Source of the DNA: Streptomyces sp. NRRL WC-3626 | Lineage (GTDB): Bacteria > Actinomycetota > Actinomycetes > Streptomycetales > Streptomycetaceae | DNA: 64,000 nt | Direction of reading: 5' to 3' | Assembly (NCBI RefSeq): GCF_000718785.1 | Contig: NZ_JOCA01000010.1 | Location: forward strand, 148,574-212,573 | Part shown: in pieces, positions 45,244 through 55,595 of the stretch | Layout of the letters: every line of letters begins with the position of its first letter | Position numbering within the stretch: the first letter of the stretch is position 1 | Made by a program: the position numbers and the translations under genes | The notes under the pieces: model-generated | The model's database searches: none | What the model saw: the letters and a program-made list of their open reading frames with translations, nothing else | What the model was told of the DNA's origin: nothing

Positions 45244-45764
45244 GCACAGCTCCTCACCCCACCGCGGGCCATGCGCGAGAGCGCGGCGGTCCGCCCGCTC
45301 CCCCTCCCCGCACCACCCGTGTCCGACTCACGGGTGACAAGGACTCCCCGGGGCATCCGGACCCGGACAGCCGAAAGCCGTCGGTCTGTCCGGCCGGCAC
45401 CTCGTGGAGGGGCGGCCGGTCCCCATTGGGGTGGGGGCCGGCCACCCCGCATCCCGGAGAACAGGGTGTTCATCACCCCTCCGGGCTGTTCGAAAGGGCC
45501 TCACCGGGTCAACCCCAGCCCGGTGAGGCCCCGCACTTCCGGCACGCCGTGCCAGTGAAGACGGCATCATGTGACAGGTATCACCGCTCACGTGTGACCC
45601 GCGATTTAGAGAGGTCACCCATGCGGCGATAGCCTGCGAGATGGACATGCCGCGCCCTCGGACACCGTGTGCGCCTCCCTTGTGACACAGCGGACGTCAC
45701 GTTGCCCTTCGCGGCACGCCCACGCACCCAACGACCGCGAGATCACTGATAGGGACGGAAGCGC
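45244..45764. other. 521-bp intergenic region before sucCD
   Basis: No gene is visible. It contains a C/G-rich inverted repeat near 45408-45445 (GGCCGG ... CCGGCC), the strong hairpin at 45496-45531, a purine-poor A/T-richer stretch at 45560-45625, and a GTGAC-N9-GTCAC inverted repeat at 45682-45700 that may belong to the sucC promoter region. Confidence 0.5.
45496..45531 (+). terminator. Strong hairpin upstream of sucCD
   Basis: GGGCCTCACCGGG and CCCGGTGAGGCCC form a perfect 13-bp stem with loop TCAACCCCAG. It probably ends transcription from the gene at 44335. No T-tract follows, as is common in Streptomyces. Confidence 0.65.
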
Positions 45765-46946
45765 GTGGACCTGTTCGAGTACCAGGCGAGGGACCTCTTC
45801 GCCAAGCACGATGTACCGGTGCTGGCCGGTGAAGTCATCGACACGCCTGAGGCGGCCCGCGCAGCCACTGAGCGTCTCGGTGGCAAGTCCGTCGTCAAGG
45901 CCCAGGTGAAGGTCGGCGGGCGAGGCAAGGCCGGCGGCGTCAAGCTCGCCGCCACCGCCGACGAGGCGGTCGAGCACGCGACCAACATCCTCGGCATGGA
46001 CATCAAGGGCCACACGGTCCACAAGGTGATGATCGCCGAGACGGCCCCGGAGATCGTCGAGGAGTACTACGTCTCCTTCCTCCTGGACCGTGCCAACCGC
46101 ACCTTCCTCTCCATCGCGTCCGTCGAGGGCGGCATGGAGATCGAGGAGGTGGCGGCCACCCGCCCCGAGGCCGTCGCCAAGACGCCGATCGACGCCAACG
46201 AGGGTGTGACCCCCGCCAAGGCCCGCGAGATCGTCGAGGCCGCGCACTTCCCGGCCGAGGTCGCCGACAAGGTCGCCGACGTCCTGGTCACCCTGTGGAA
46301 GACCTTCGTCGCCGAGGACGCGCTCCTCGTCGAGGTCAACCCGCTGGCCAAGGTCGCGGGCGGTGACGTCATCGCCCTGGACGGCAAGGTCTCCCTGGAC
46401 GAGAACGCCGAGTTCCGCCAGCCGGAGCACGAGGCCCTCCAGGACAAGGCGTCGGCCAACCCGCTCGAGGCGGCCGCCAAGGAGAAGAACCTCAACTACG
46501 TCAAGCTCGACGGCGAGGTCGGCATCATCGGCAACGGCGCGGGTCTCGTCATGAGCACCCTGGACGTCGTCGCCTACGCCGGTGAGGCGCACGGCGGCGT
46601 CAAGCCCGCCAACTTCCTCGACATCGGTGGCGGCGCCTCCGCCGCCGTGATGGCGAACGGCCTGGAGATCATCCTCGGCGACCCGGACGTCAAGTCCGTG
46701 TTCGTCAACGTCTTCGGCGGCATCACCGCGTGCGACGAGGTCGCCAACGGCATCGTGCAGGCGCTGCAGCTGCTCGCGGACAGGGGCGAGGACGTCACCA
46801 AGCCCCTCGTCGTCCGCCTCGACGGCAACAACGCCGAGCTGGGTCGCAAGATCCTCTCCGACGCCAACCACCCGCTGGTGCAGCGTGTGGACACCATGGA
46901 CGGCGCGGCCGACAAGGCCGCCGAGCTCGCGGCTGCTGCGAAGTAA
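45765..46946 (+). CDS. sucC: Succinyl-CoA synthetase (ADP-forming) beta subunit
   Basis: A 393-residue beta chain starting at GTG 45765. The ATP-grasp domain at the N-terminus begins [19 protein letters not shown] with [16 protein letters not shown] as the nucleotide-binding loop, and DIGGGA in the C-terminal CoA-ligase part. With SucD it converts succinyl-CoA to succinate with ATP formation in the TCA cycle. sucD follows after 21 bp in one operon. Confidence 0.97.
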   Translation: MDLFEYQARDLFAKHDVPVLAGEVIDTPEAARAATERLGGKSVVKAQVKVGGRGKAGGVKLAATADEAVEHATNILGMDIKGHTVHKVMIAETAPEIVEEYYVSFLLDRANRTFLSIASVEGGMEIEEVAATRPEAVAKTPIDANEGVTPAKAREIVEAAHFPAEVADKVADVLVTLWKTFVAEDALLVEVNPLAKVAGGDVIALDGKVSLDENAEFRQPEHEALQDKASANPLEAAAKEKNLNYVKLDGEVGIIGNGAGLVMSTLDVVAYAGEAHGGVKPANFLDIGGGASAAVMANGLEIILGDPDVKSVFVNVFGGITACDEVANGIVQALQLLADRGEDVTKPLVVRLDGNNAELGRKILSDANHPLVQRVDTMDGAADKAAELAAAAK

Positions 46947-46967
46947 GGGACGAGGGACTACACAGCC

Positions 46968-47852
46968 ATGGCTATCTTCCTCAACAAGGACAGCAAGGTC
47001 ATCGTCCAGGGCATGACCGGTGCCACGGGCATGAAGCACACCAAGCTCATGCTGGCCGACGGCACGAACATCGTCGGCGGCGTGAACCCGCGCAAGGCCG
47101 GCACGTCCGTCGACATCGACGGCAACGAGATCCCGGTCTTCGGCACGGTCGCCGAGGCGATCGAGAAGACGGGCGCGAACGTGTCCGTCCTCTTCGTGCC
47201 GCCGGCCTTCGCCAAGGCCGCCGTCGTCGAGGCCATCGACGCCGCGATCCCGCTCGCGGTCGTCATCACCGAGGGCATCGCGGTGCACGACTCCGCCGCC
47301 TTCTACGCGTACGCCGTGGAGAAGGGGAACAAGACCCGGATCATCGGCCCCAACTGCCCGGGTCTCATCACCCCCGGTCAGTCGAACGCCGGCATCATCC
47401 CGGGCGACATCACCAAGCCGGGCCGTATCGGTCTGGTCTCGAAGTCGGGCACGCTGACGTACCAGATGATGTACGAGCTGCGTGACATCGGCTTCTCCTC
47501 CGCCGTGGGCATCGGCGGCGACCCGGTCATCGGCACCACGCACATCGACGCGCTCGCCGCGTTCGAGGCCGACCCCGACACCGACCTCATCGTGATGATC
47601 GGTGAGATCGGCGGCGACGCCGAGGAGCGGGCCGCGGCCTACATCGCGGAGAACGTGACGAAGCCGGTCGTCGGCTACGTCGCGGGCTTCACCGCGCCCG
47701 AGGGCAAGACCATGGGCCACGCCGGCGCCATCGTCTCCGGTTCCTCCGGCACGGCCGCCGCGAAGAAGGAGGCCCTCGAGGCCGCCGGCGTCAAGGTCGG
47801 CAAGACGCCGACCGAGACGGCGAAGCTGGCGCGCGCGATCCTCGCCGGCTGA
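46968..47852 (+). CDS. sucD: Succinyl-CoA synthetase alpha subunit
   Basis: A 294-residue alpha chain. The N-terminal CoA-binding Rossmann domain shows [13 protein letters not shown] and the GxNPRKAG segment. The phosphorylated histidine lies in GHAGAIVSG (residue about 246). [11 protein letters not shown] is the classical signature. It completes the TCA-cycle enzyme with SucC. A strong bidirectional hairpin follows the stop. Confidence 0.97.
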   Translation: MAIFLNKDSKVIVQGMTGATGMKHTKLMLADGTNIVGGVNPRKAGTSVDIDGNEIPVFGTVAEAIEKTGANVSVLFVPPAFAKAAVVEAIDAAIPLAVVITEGIAVHDSAAFYAYAVEKGNKTRIIGPNCPGLITPGQSNAGIIPGDITKPGRIGLVSKSGTLTYQMMYELRDIGFSSAVGIGGDPVIGTTHIDALAAFEADPDTDLIVMIGEIGGDAEERAAAYIAENVTKPVVGYVAGFTAPEGKTMGHAGAIVSGSSGTAAAKKEALEAAGVKVGKTPTETAKLARAILAG

Positions 47853-47872
47853 GCCACCGCGCACCGGTACGA

Positions 47873-47906
47873 GTGGGCCCGTTCCCCGCAGGGGGGACGG
47901 GCCCAC
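47873..47906. terminator. Bidirectional terminator after sucD
   Basis: GTGGGCCCGTTCCCC pairs with GGGGGACGGGCCCAC through 15 base pairs around a 4-nt loop (GCAG), in the 110-bp gap between convergent sucD and the hybrid regulator gene. Confidence 0.75.
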
Positions 47907-47962
47907 CGTCGTTCCTCAGGCGCCCGCGGCGCCGGTCGCGCCGGTCGTTCGGCGGCCGTCGA

Positions 47963-49099
47963 TCACCACGCCTGCGGCGTCAGCCGCTCCGGTCCCCCCG
48001 GCAGTTCCTCCCGCAGCCGGGTGCGCAGTTCGCGCTCCTTCTCCGACAGGGGGCCGGGTGCGACCCGTGGCGGAACGCCCCGGACCGTCTCCCCGGCCGG
48101 CACCGGTGGCTCGTAGCGGGTCGGGGCGGTGCGCAGGGTGAGCGCCGTGGTGCCGATCAGGACGACGGTGAACGCGATGGCGGCCCGGGTCCAGAATCTG
48201 GCCCGGCGCTCGCCGCCGCCGCGCACCACCGGCGGCTCCGTCGCGCTCAGCCGCCCGGTGGACGCCACCTCGGCCAGCCGTCGGTGCAGCTCCTGCGGGT
48301 CCGACAGCGCGGGGAGCCGGGCGGCGACGGTGTCGCGCGCGAGCGTCAGCCGGCGGGCCGCCGCCCGGGTGCTGGCCTCCGTCTCCGCCGCCGTCTCGGG
48401 CAGGCCGAGGCCGACGCCGTCGTACAGCAGGAGCGTGCGGCGGTACGGCGCCGGCAGACGCAGCAGGACCTCCAGGAGCGCGCGGTCGTCCGTGCCGGGG
48501 GGCGGCGGTTCGGGCCGGCGGTGGCGGCGCAGGAACCGGTGCCAGGGGGAGAGCGCCCACTCGTACGCCGCCGCCCGCACCCAGCCGGCCGGGTCGGGGT
48601 CGCGGGCCACCTCGGGCCAGCGGTCCCACGCCTGCTGGAAGGCGCGCTCCACGGACTCGCGGGCGAGGTCCCGGCGCCCGCTGAGCAGATAGGTCTGCCG
48701 GACGAGGGCGGGAGCGCAGTAGGCGTACAGCGCGTCGAAGGCCTGAGCGGGCGTCAGGGCGGCGGCCTCCGCGCGGGGGGCGGGGGACGGCGGGGGCGCC
48801 TGCGCGAAGGCGGTGGGCGGGGGCGCGGCGGAGGCGGGGTCCGGACGCACCGTCAGCACCGTCATGTCGTGCTCCTTCTGCCGTACGGCCACGGCCTCCC
48901 GCGCCAGAGCGGCCAGCAGTTTCGCGTACGTCTCCCGGTTCCGGCCGCGCGGTGTGCCGCGTCCGGACTCCCACGCGCGCACGGTGCCGGGCCGGACCCC
49001 CACGCGTTCCGCGAGCCGAGCCCGGGTCAGCGAGCCTGCCTCGCGCAGCCGTCGGCGCTCCTCGGGCGGGGGGAGCGGGGTGGCGGGACTCCGAGTCAC
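47963..49099 (-). CDS. XRE-type HTH / sigma-70-like hybrid regulator with membrane anchor
   Basis: A 378-residue protein from GTG 49099 with GGAGGGG upstream. Residues about 10-60 form an XRE helix-turn-helix (LTRARLAERVGVRPGTVRAWESGRG). Residues about 120-270 resemble extracytoplasmic-function sigma regions 2 and 4 (FDALYAYCAPALVRQTYLL, AFQQAWDRWPEVARDP, RLPAPYRRTLLLYDGVGLGLPETA). A membrane segment near 300 (AAIAFTVVLIGTTALTL) follows, so the tail is extracytoplasmic. The fusion of an XRE domain, sigma-like domain and membrane anchor in one chain is odd. Its own promoter region is AT-rich. Confidence 0.75.
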   Translation of the reverse strand: MTRSPATPLPPPEERRRLREAGSLTRARLAERVGVRPGTVRAWESGRGTPRGRNRETYAKLLAALAREAVAVRQKEHDMTVLTVRPDPASAAPPPTAFAQAPPPSPAPRAEAAALTPAQAFDALYAYCAPALVRQTYLLSGRRDLARESVERAFQQAWDRWPEVARDPDPAGWVRAAAYEWALSPWHRFLRRHRRPEPPPPGTDDRALLEVLLRLPAPYRRTLLLYDGVGLGLPETAAETEASTRAAARRLTLARDTVAARLPALSDPQELHRRLAEVASTGRLSATEPPVVRGGGERRARFWTRAAIAFTVVLIGTTALTLRTAPTRYEPPVPAGETVRGVPPRVAPGPLSEKERELRTRLREELPGGPERLTPQAW

Positions 49100-49203
49100 T
49101 GGGCGCCCCTCCGAACAGAAAAGTACATAAACGTATATTGAGCGACACAGCCGGGCTTCGCTCGTTACGCCGGTAAAGCGCGTGTCGTTGGCAGCATGGC
49201 GGC
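49100..49203. promoter_or_regulatory. AT-rich divergent promoter of the XRE/sigma-like gene
   Basis: The 104-bp divergent gap contains an AT-rich stretch (AAGTACATAAACGTATATTG around 49121-49140), striking in this GC-rich DNA. It reads as a promoter/operator region for the minus-strand regulator and possibly the plus-strand PerM-like gene. An inverted TAC-ATAAACG-TA element is visible. Confidence 0.4.
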
Positions 49204-51246
49204 GTGACCCAGATGACCGCCCGCCGCACCACACCGGCCGCCCTGCTCCTCCGGCTGCGCGACCGCTCGCCCGGGCTCGCCTCCGCCGTCCTCGGCGGCG
49301 CCCTCGCGGCGGGGCTGGGGCTCGCCGCGCTCACGGTGCTCGTGATCCTGCTGTGGATCAGCTCCCCCTACCCCGACAGCGGACCGGGCGGCGCCCTGCA
49401 CATCGCGGCCGCGACGTGGCTGCTCGCGCACGGCGCCGAACTGATCCGCGCCGACACCCTCTCCGGCACCCCCGCGCCCCTGGGCGTTTCCCCGTTGCTG
49501 CTGCTCGCGCTGCCGGTGTGGCTGCTGCACCGGGCGGCCCGCGACGCGGCGGAAGGGGGCGCGGGGAACGCCGGCGGCGACGCCCCGCTCGTCCCCGGCC
49601 GTACGGCGTGGGCGGGCACCCTCGCCGGCTACCTCGCCGTCGGCACGCCCGCCGCGCTGTACTGCGCCGGCGGTGACGCGCTGCGGCCGGCCTGGCCGTG
49701 GACCGGGCTGTGCGTGCCGCTCGTCGCCGGGCTGGCCGCCGGGGCGGGGGTGTGGACGGCGTACGGCCGTCCGAGCGGACCGCTGGAACGGCCACTGGGC
49801 GCGGTGCTGCCCCGGCGGCTGCGCCATCTGGTCCTCGGACCGGACGGCCGCCCGGGGGTGGTGGCGCGCGCGGCGGCGGCCGGGGCGCTGGTGCTGACCG
49901 GGGGAGGGGCGCTGCTGCTGACGGTGTCGCTGGCCCGGCACGGCGGCGAGGCCCGGCAGGCGTTCGCGCGGCTGACGGAGGGCTGGTCGGGCTGGCTGGC
50001 CGTACTGCTGCTCTGCGTCACCCTGGCGCCGAACGCCGCGGTGTGGGCGGCGGCGTACGCCCTCGGCCCCGGCTTCCTCCTCGGCACCGGCACCCGGGTC
50101 ACCCCGCTGTCCTCCGAGTCCGCCCCGCTGCTGCCGCCGTTCCCGCTGCTCGCGGCGGTACCGGACGCGGGGGCGGGCACCGCCGTCAACTGGGCGGCGG
50201 GGGTGCTGCCGGTGACGGCCGGGCTGGTGACGGGCTGGTTCGTGGGCCGGGGCGCGACGAGAAGCGGCCCCCCGCCCGGTCCTGCCTGGGCGCCCGGCCG
50301 GACCGCCGCCGCGGCGACCCTGGCGGCCGCCCTGTGTGCTGCCGCCCTGTCCCTGCTCACCGCCCTCGCGAGCGGCCCCCTGGGCACCGGGTCGCTCTCC
50401 AGGTTCGGCCCGGTGTGGTGGCAGGCCGGAGCGGCGACCCTGACATGGCTCACCCTGGTGGCGGTGCCGACCTCCCTGACCGTGCGAGCCTGGCGCCGCC
50501 GCCCAGGCGAAGCCGCCGCGGCGCACGGAGCCCAGGCCTCCGGTCCGGCCCCGTACGGGACTCCGGATTCGGTCACGGCAAGGAGCCGGACCACCCGATC
50601 CGGTACGGCGCGGGACCGGACCCCGGGCTCCGGTACGTCACCGGACCGAAGCCCCGGACCGGGTACGTCGTGGTGGCGGCGCCTGGGATCCGGTACGGCG
50701 CGGGACCGGACCCCGGGCTCCGGTACGACACCGGACCGAACCCCCGGACCGGGTACGGCGTGGTGGCGGCGCCTGGCATCCGGTACGGCCCGGGATCGGA
50801 CCCCGGGCTCCGGTACGTCACCGGACCGAAGCCCCGGACCGGGTACGGCGTGGTGGCGGCGCCTGGGATCCGGTTCGGCGGGTGGGCGAGGCCCGGGGGC
50901 CGGAGCGGTGCCGGATCATGCTCCGGGGCCGGGCTCGGTACAGGACCGAGTGCCGGGGCACGGTACGGCGTGGTGGCGGCGCCCGGCATTCCGTACGGCA
51001 CGTGATCGCGCCCCCGGGTCCGGTACCGGACGGGGCCGGAACCCGGGGCGGGGTCCGGCCCCGGACCCGGGTGCCGCACCCGCCGCCCCCCGCGCCCTCG
51101 AGGGCGCGGGTTCGGCGGAGTACGTCCTCTTTCCGGGCGACGACCTCGGCGAGCCGTACCCTCACGGCTCCCGGGAAGCCTCCGCCTGGGACTGGGAGAT
51201 GCCCTTCGGGGTCCGGGACGTGCGGCCCGGCGAGGGGGACGGGTGA
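49204..51246 (+). CDS. PerM-like (DUF6350) polytopic membrane protein with repetitive C-terminal tail
   Basis: A 680-residue protein. Its first 420 residues contain about eight hydrophobic segments (for example [60 protein letters not shown]) matching the DUF6350/PerM family, linked in mycobacteria to cell division and envelope stability. After about residue 450 the protein changes to a tail of tandem 30-residue repeats rich in Gly, Arg, Pro and Thr with WWRRL blocks. The tail is probably intrinsically disordered and not part of the family fold. ATG 49210 is an alternative start. Confidence 0.82.
   Translation: MTQMTARRTTPAALLLRLRDRSPGLASAVLGGALAAGLGLAALTVLVILLWISSPYPDSGPGGALHIAAATWLLAHGAELIRADTLSGTPAPLGVSPLLLLALPVWLLHRAARDAAEGGAGNAGGDAPLVPGRTAWAGTLAGYLAVGTPAALYCAGGDALRPAWPWTGLCVPLVAGLAAGAGVWTAYGRPSGPLERPLGAVLPRRLRHLVLGPDGRPGVVARAAAAGALVLTGGGALLLTVSLARHGGEARQAFARLTEGWSGWLAVLLLCVTLAPNAAVWAAAYALGPGFLLGTGTRVTPLSSESAPLLPPFPLLAAVPDAGAGTAVNWAAGVLPVTAGLVTGWFVGRGATRSGPPPGPAWAPGRTAAAATLAAALCAAALSLLTALASGPLGTGSLSRFGPVWWQAGAATLTWLTLVAVPTSLTVRAWRRRPGEAAAAHGAQASGPAPYGTPDSVTARSRTTRSGTARDRTPGSGTSPDRSPGPGTSWWRRLGSGTARDRTPGSGTTPDRTPGPGTAWWRRLASGTARDRTPGSGTSPDRSPGPGTAWWRRLGSGSAGGRGPGAGAVPDHAPGPGSVQDRVPGHGTAWWRRPAFRTARDRAPGSGTGRGRNPGRGPAPDPGAAPAAPRALEGAGSAEYVLFPGDDLGEPYPHGSREASAWDWEMPFGVRDVRPGEGDG
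50601..50960 (+). repeat. Tandem 90-bp repeat encoding the tail of the PerM-like protein
   Basis: Units beginning CGGTACGGCG recur at 50601, 50691, 50781 and (degenerate) 50871, an exact 90-bp period. Three copies are nearly identical; the fourth is diverged. Each encodes about 30 residues including TPGSGT and WWRRL. Confidence 0.85.
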
Positions 51247-51256
51247 GCGCCGGGGG

Positions 51257-52021
51257 TCAGTCGCTCGTGCCCAGCAGGCCCCGCAGCTGCTCCGGGAGGA
51301 GGTCGTCGCAGGCCTGGCGGGCGTCCTGGGTGAGGGCGTCCTGGGTGCAGGTGTAGTAGTCGCTGTAGACCAGCTGCGCCGCGAAGGACGCGGCGACGAG
51401 CGCGAGCGCCAGCGACCCCGTGACCAGTCCGCTCACCGCGGCCGTGGTCTGCGGGCGGCCCTTCTGCTCGGGCGCCGGGGAGTCCGGGTCCTGCGCCGCG
51501 GGCTTGGCGCGCAGCGCGCTGATGCCCCAGTACAGGGCGAGCGCGCCCAGCAGCAGCGCCACGTACGGCCAGCTGAACAGGCCGAAGAAGAACGCCCACA
51601 TACCGGACAGCAGCGCGTACCGCGCACGGCGCTGGGCCGGGTCCTTCGGGTCCCAGCGTGTGCCGGGCCCCTGCTGCCCGCCGCCGCCCTGTCCCTCGGG
51701 GCCGCGCGGGCGCTCGCCGAAGCCGCCGGGGGAGCGGCCGGGCTGCCGGTCGCTCCAGTTCCGCCCCCAGGGGGAGCGGCCGCCGCCCTCCCCGCCGGAG
51801 CCCGACGGGTGCCTCGGCTGCCAGGGCCGGTCGGGCGTGCCCTCCGGCGGTGGCGCGAACGGATTGTCGTCCTTGGGTTCCCTGGAACCCTCGTCGCCGC
51901 CCTCGCCCCGGGGCGCGTCCGGCGGCGAGGCGGGACGCTCCCGCAGCAGCACGGCGCCCCGGTCCCCTCCGTGGGCGGACTGCTGGGGGAACGTGAGAAG
52001 TCGCAGGCTGCGGTCCGGCAT
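51257..52021 (-). CDS. Pro/Gly-rich two-pass membrane protein
   Basis: A 254-residue protein from ATG 52021 (a TTG one codon earlier is possible). The N-terminal 130 residues are low-complexity (Pro, Gly, Arg, Asp). Two hydrophobic stretches follow ([32 protein letters not shown] and [24 protein letters not shown]). A soluble C-terminus with two cysteines ([20 protein letters not shown]) could form a disulfide outside the membrane. It resembles DUF4190-like proteins with a prolinated head. Convergent with the PerM-like gene. Confidence 0.78.
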   Translation of the reverse strand: MPDRSLRLLTFPQQSAHGGDRGAVLLRERPASPPDAPRGEGGDEGSREPKDDNPFAPPPEGTPDRPWQPRHPSGSGGEGGGRSPWGRNWSDRQPGRSPGGFGERPRGPEGQGGGGQQGPGTRWDPKDPAQRRARYALLSGMWAFFFGLFSWPYVALLLGALALYWGISALRAKPAAQDPDSPAPEQKGRPQTTAAVSGLVTGSLALALVAASFAAQLVYSDYYTCTQDALTQDARQACDDLLPEQLRGLLGTSD

Positions 52022-52396
52022 CAAGTGAGCGTCTTCCCCTTAATGAAGCACGGCGTGGTCCGGCGTGACCGCCTCGCACGACGTATCGACTACGACTGGG
52101 CTGGTGAGCCGGCGCGTTCCCGTCGGCTCTTCGCGGCCCGGGCCCGTCGTCCTGTGAACGCCCGGTGCGCGGTTCGCGTTCCCACGCGCGCCCCGACGTC
52201 CCAGGACCGGCTCTTCCCAGACGCTACCTTCCGGCCACGCCCCCGTCCCGTGGGGGCCGCCCGGTGTGCCGGTATCGTTGCTGACGGTCGGCCGCTTCGT
52301 AGGCTTCCCCGTATCCGGGGACGCGAAGCATTCGTGGGAATGTACAAAGCGCTGTGCCGCCGGCCGTACAGACGCTCCCCGAGAAAGGGCCCCACC
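52022..52396. other. 375-bp divergent region upstream of purN
   Basis: No gene is supported. An in-frame extension of purN is open to an ATG at 52340 but lacks conservation-like sequence. A nested hairpin GCTTCG ... CCCCG-TATC-CGGGG ... CGAAGC lies at 52294-52329, probably in the purN leader. No ZTP or purine riboswitch signature (for example CCGCCTGGG) was found. Confidence 0.5.
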
Positions 52397-53035
52397 GTGG
52401 CCGCCAAGCCCGTGGCCGAGCGCGCCAGGCGTCTCGTCGTGCTGGTCTCCGGATCCGGCACCAATCTCCAGGCGCTCCTCGACGAGATCGCCGCGACCGG
52501 AGCCGAGGCGTACGGGGCCGAGATCGTGGCCGTCGGCGCCGACCGCGAGGGCATCGAGGGGCTGGCCCGCGCCGAGCGCGCCGGACTGCCCACCTTCGTA
52601 TGCAGGGTCAGGGACCACGCGACCCGTCAGGAGTGGGACACGGCGCTGGCCGAGGCCGTCGCCGCCCACGAGCCCGACCTCGTGGTGTCCGCCGGGTTCA
52701 TGAAGATCGTGGGGAAGGAGTTCCTCGCGCGCTTCGGCGGGCGGCTCGTCAACACGCATCCCGCCCTGCTGCCCAGTTTTCCCGGAGCCCACGGCGTACG
52801 GGACGCGCTCGCGTACGGCGCCAAGGTCACCGGCTGCACCGTCCACTTCGTCGACGACGGCGTCGACACCGGTCCGATCATCGCGCAGGGCGTGGTGGAG
52901 GTCCGGGACGAGGACGACGAGAGCGCTCTGCACGAGCGCATCAAGGACGTCGAGCGAAGGCTGCTCGTCGAGGTCGTGGGGCTCCTCGCCCGCAACGGCT
53001 ACCGCATTGAGGGACGAAAGGTAGTTATCCAGTGA
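52397..53035 (+). CDS. purN: Phosphoribosylglycinamide formyltransferase
   Basis: A 212-residue folate-dependent enzyme that formylates glycinamide ribonucleotide in purine synthesis. The start of the fold is [16 protein letters not shown], the phosphate/folate loop is [15 protein letters not shown] with the catalytic H108-type histidine and asparagine, and [16 protein letters not shown] carries the catalytic aspartate. GTG 52397 gives the usual length; purH starts inside its stop codon (GTGA), so the pair is coupled. Confidence 0.95.
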   Translation: MAAKPVAERARRLVVLVSGSGTNLQALLDEIAATGAEAYGAEIVAVGADREGIEGLARAERAGLPTFVCRVRDHATRQEWDTALAEAVAAHEPDLVVSAGFMKIVGKEFLARFGGRLVNTHPALLPSFPGAHGVRDALAYGAKVTGCTVHFVDDGVDTGPIIAQGVVEVRDEDDESALHERIKDVERRLLVEVVGLLARNGYRIEGRKVVIQ

Positions 53036-54594
53036 CCGCCGAGAGCAACAAGCGGGCCATCCGACGGGCGCTCGTCTCCGTCTACGACAAGACCGGCCTC
53101 GAGGACCTCGCGCGCGGCCTGCACGCCGCCGGCGTGGAGCTCGTCTCCACCGGGTCCACCGCCGCGAGGATCGCCGCCGCGGGCGTCCCCGTCACCAAGG
53201 TCGAGGAGCTCACCGGCTTCCCCGAGTGCCTGGACGGCCGCGTCAAGACCCTGCACCCCAAGGTCCACGCCGGCATCCTCGCCGACCTGCGCCTCGAGGA
53301 CCACCGCAACCAGCTCACCGAGCTGGGCGTGGAGCCCTTCGACCTCGTCGTCGTCAACCTCTACCCGTTCCGGGAGACCGTCGCCTCGGGTGCGACGCCC
53401 GACGAGTGCGTGGAGCAGATCGACATCGGCGGCCCGTCCATGGTGCGCGCGGCCGCGAAGAACCACCCGTCGGTCGCCGTCGTCACCAGCCCCGCCCGCT
53501 ACGGCGACGTCCTCACCGCGGTCGAGACCGGCGGCTTCGACCTCACCGCGCGCAAGCGGCTCGCCGCGGAGGCCTTCCAGCACACGGCCGCGTACGACGT
53601 CGCCGTCGCGAGCTGGTTCGCCTCGGAGTACGCGCCGGTCGACGACTCACAGTTCCCCGACTTCCTGGGCGCCACCTGGGAGCGCAAGAACACCCTGCGC
53701 TACGGCGAGAACCCGCATCAGCCCGCGGCCCTGTACGTCTCCGGGACGGGCGGTCTCGCCGAGGCCGAGCAGCTGCACGGCAAGGAGATGTCGTACAACA
53801 ACTACACGGACACGGACGCCGCGCTCCGTGCCGCGTACGACCACGCCGGACCGGCCGTCGCGATCATCAAGCACGCCAACCCGTGCGGCATCGCGACCGG
53901 CGCGGACGTCGCCGAGGCGCACCGCAAGGCGCACGCCTGCGACCCCGTCTCCGCGTACGGCGGTGTGATCGCGGTCAACCGCCCGGTCTCCAGGGAGATG
54001 GCCGAGCAGGTCGCGGAGATCTTCACCGAGGTCATCGTCGCGCCGGACTACGAGGAGGGCGCCCTCGAAGCGCTCACCAAGAAGAAGAACATCCGCGTCC
54101 TGCGCGCCCCCGGGGCCCCGTCCGCCCCGGTCGAGGTCAAGCCGATCGACGGCGGCGCGCTGCTCCAGGTCACCGACCGGCTCCAGGCCGAGGGCGACGA
54201 CCCGGCGACCTGGACGCTGGCCACCGGCGAGGCGCTGAGCGAGTCCGGACTCGCCGAACTCGCCTTCGCCTGGAAGGCCTGCCGGGCCGTGAAGTCCAAC
54301 GCGATCCTGCTCGCCAAGGACGGCGCCTCCGTCGGCGTCGGCATGGGCCAGGTCAACCGCGTCGACTCCGCGAAGCTGGCCGTGGAGCGGGCGGGCGCCG
54401 AGCGCGCGGCCGGTTCCTACGCCGCCTCGGACGCGTTCTTCCCGTTCCCCGACGGCCTGGAGATCCTCACCGGGGCCGGTGTGAAGGCCGTGGTCCAGCC
54501 GGGGGGTTCGGTCCGTGACGAACTGGTCGTCGAGGCCGCGAAGAAGGCGGGCGTGACGATGTACTTCACGGGCACGCGCCACTTCTTCCACTGA
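53032..54594 (+). CDS. purH: Bifunctional AICAR transformylase / IMP cyclohydrolase
   Basis: A 520-residue enzyme for the last two steps to IMP. The N-terminal IMP cyclohydrolase domain (about 1-200) begins [20 protein letters not shown] and has STGSTA. The AICAR transformylase domain carries [11 protein letters not shown] with the catalytic Lys-His pair and ends [12 protein letters not shown]. Starts at GTG 53032, overlapping purN by 4 bp. Full length for the family. Confidence 0.97.
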   Translation: MTAESNKRAIRRALVSVYDKTGLEDLARGLHAAGVELVSTGSTAARIAAAGVPVTKVEELTGFPECLDGRVKTLHPKVHAGILADLRLEDHRNQLTELGVEPFDLVVVNLYPFRETVASGATPDECVEQIDIGGPSMVRAAAKNHPSVAVVTSPARYGDVLTAVETGGFDLTARKRLAAEAFQHTAAYDVAVASWFASEYAPVDDSQFPDFLGATWERKNTLRYGENPHQPAALYVSGTGGLAEAEQLHGKEMSYNNYTDTDAALRAAYDHAGPAVAIIKHANPCGIATGADVAEAHRKAHACDPVSAYGGVIAVNRPVSREMAEQVAEIFTEVIVAPDYEEGALEALTKKKNIRVLRAPGAPSAPVEVKPIDGGALLQVTDRLQAEGDDPATWTLATGEALSESGLAELAFAWKACRAVKSNAILLAKDGASVGVGMGQVNRVDSAKLAVERAGAERAAGSYAASDAFFPFPDGLEILTGAGVKAVVQPGGSVRDELVVEAAKKAGVTMYFTGTRHFFH

Positions 54595-54603
54595 CGGCTG
54601 CCG

Positions 54604-54637
54604 TCCGCCCGGCCGCCCGCGGGGGCGGCCGGGCGGA
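54604..54637. terminator. Bidirectional terminator after purH
   Basis: TCCGCCCGGCCGCCC and GGGCGGCCGGGCGGA pair perfectly over 15 bp around GCGG. It lies between the convergent purH and ALF-repeat genes, within their 49-bp gap. Confidence 0.75.
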
Positions 54638-54643
54638 GGCGTC

Positions 54644-55432
54644 CTACGCGCCCACCTCGTACTGCCCGGTCTCCAGGAAGTACCGCAGCTCCTCCGGCGT
54701 ACCGTCGATGACCTCCAGCGCGGCCGCGCGCAGGGCGGCGCTGATGTCCGGATCGGCCAGCATCCGCGCGACCGCCACCCGGTCGTCCTCGGCCTGCGCG
54801 AGCCGGTAGCCGGTCTCCAGCCAGGTGCGGAGTTTCTCGGGGGTGGGCGCGTCGAGGAGGGCGTTGATCTCCTGCTTGACGCGCTTTCCGGCGTAGGGCT
54901 TGCCGAGGATGGTGAAGACGGCGACCTTGTCGTCCTCGTACTGCGCGAGCCGGTAGCCCGTCTCATCTCCTGCTTGACGCGCTTTCCGGCGTAGGGCTTG
55001 CCGAGGATGGTGAAGACGGCGACCTTGTCGTCCTCGTACTGCGCGAGCCGGTAGCCCGTCTCTGACGCCCCTGCCGGATTCCGGCTTGCCGAGGATGGTG
55101 AGGATGGCGACCCGGTCGTCCTCGAACCGGGCGAGCCGGTAACCCGTCTTGAGGAACTCGCGCATGTCCTCCACGGTGCCGCCGAGGGCCTCGTTCGCCT
55201 CCCGCTCGACGCCCCTGCCGGAGTCGGGGTCGGCAAGGATGCGGGCGATGGCGGCGCGCAGCTCCTCCTCCGACATCTCGTCCACCGGCGTACCGGGCTC
55301 GTCCGTGGCGGCCGCCGCCGTGACGGCGACGGGAGCCGGTGCCGAGTCCGCGGCGAACGCCGGACCGGTGAGAAGGAGGGCCGGCGTGAGCGCAGTGGCG
55401 GCCACCGCCAGAACACCGCGGGTCAGTCTCAT
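54644..55432 (-). CDS. Secreted ALF-repeat protein with an internally rearranged repeat
   Basis: A 262-residue protein from ATG 55432 with a signal peptide (VAATALTPALLLTGPAFAAD). ALF-type repeats follow, each with a RILADPDSGRGV-like and a LETGYRLAQxEDD-like half. Between residues about 125 and 160 the reading is out of register (RAVRGRQGRRLHHPRQALRRK) because DNA encoding an ETGYRLAQYEDDKVAVFTIL unit is read in another frame. The gene contains an exact 98-bp tandem duplication (54867-55062). The frame is restored afterwards, so an open frame persists. ALF-repeat proteins are abundant Streptomyces secreted proteins of unknown function. Sequencing error, assembly error or a genuine rearrangement are possible. 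Confidence 0.7.
   Translation of the reverse strand: MRLTRGVLAVAATALTPALLLTGPAFAADSAPAPVAVTAAAATDEPGTPVDEMSEEELRAAIARILADPDSGRGVEREANEALGGTVEDMREFLKTGYRLARFEDDRVAILTILGKPESGRGVRDGLPARAVRGRQGRRLHHPRQALRRKARQAGDETGYRLAQYEDDKVAVFTILGKPYAGKRVKQEINALLDAPTPEKLRTWLETGYRLAQAEDDRVAVARMLADPDISAALRAAALEVIDGTPEELRYFLETGQYEVGA
54867..55062 (-). repeat. Exact 98-bp tandem duplication in the ALF-repeat gene
   Basis: Bases 54867-54964 and 54965-55062 are identical over all 98 positions. Because 98 is not a multiple of three, the second copy is translated in another frame. The unit spans most of one ALF repeat. Confidence 0.93.
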
Positions 55433-55595
55433 ACGTGAACCTGCCTGTTCGGTAAGGGCTTTCACGGAGGACGGCGACTGCCGCCTCGAACACCCTTTCA
55501 CCCGTCCGCGCCGGAGATCACTGCCGGACACAGGCAGTCCTGACGTCCCGTCATTGCCGGAAACACCTCGGACCGTGACGCCGCCGCCGGCCAAC

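Noticed and set aside
45682..45700. GTGAC-N9-GTCAC inverted repeat upstream of sucC
   Set aside because: The spacing does not fit the Crp consensus and no regulator could be assigned.
52040..52396. Possible riboswitch upstream of purN, and likewise upstream of folD
   Set aside because: A hairpin is present, but the conserved blocks of the ZTP (pfl) or purine classes were not found at either site.
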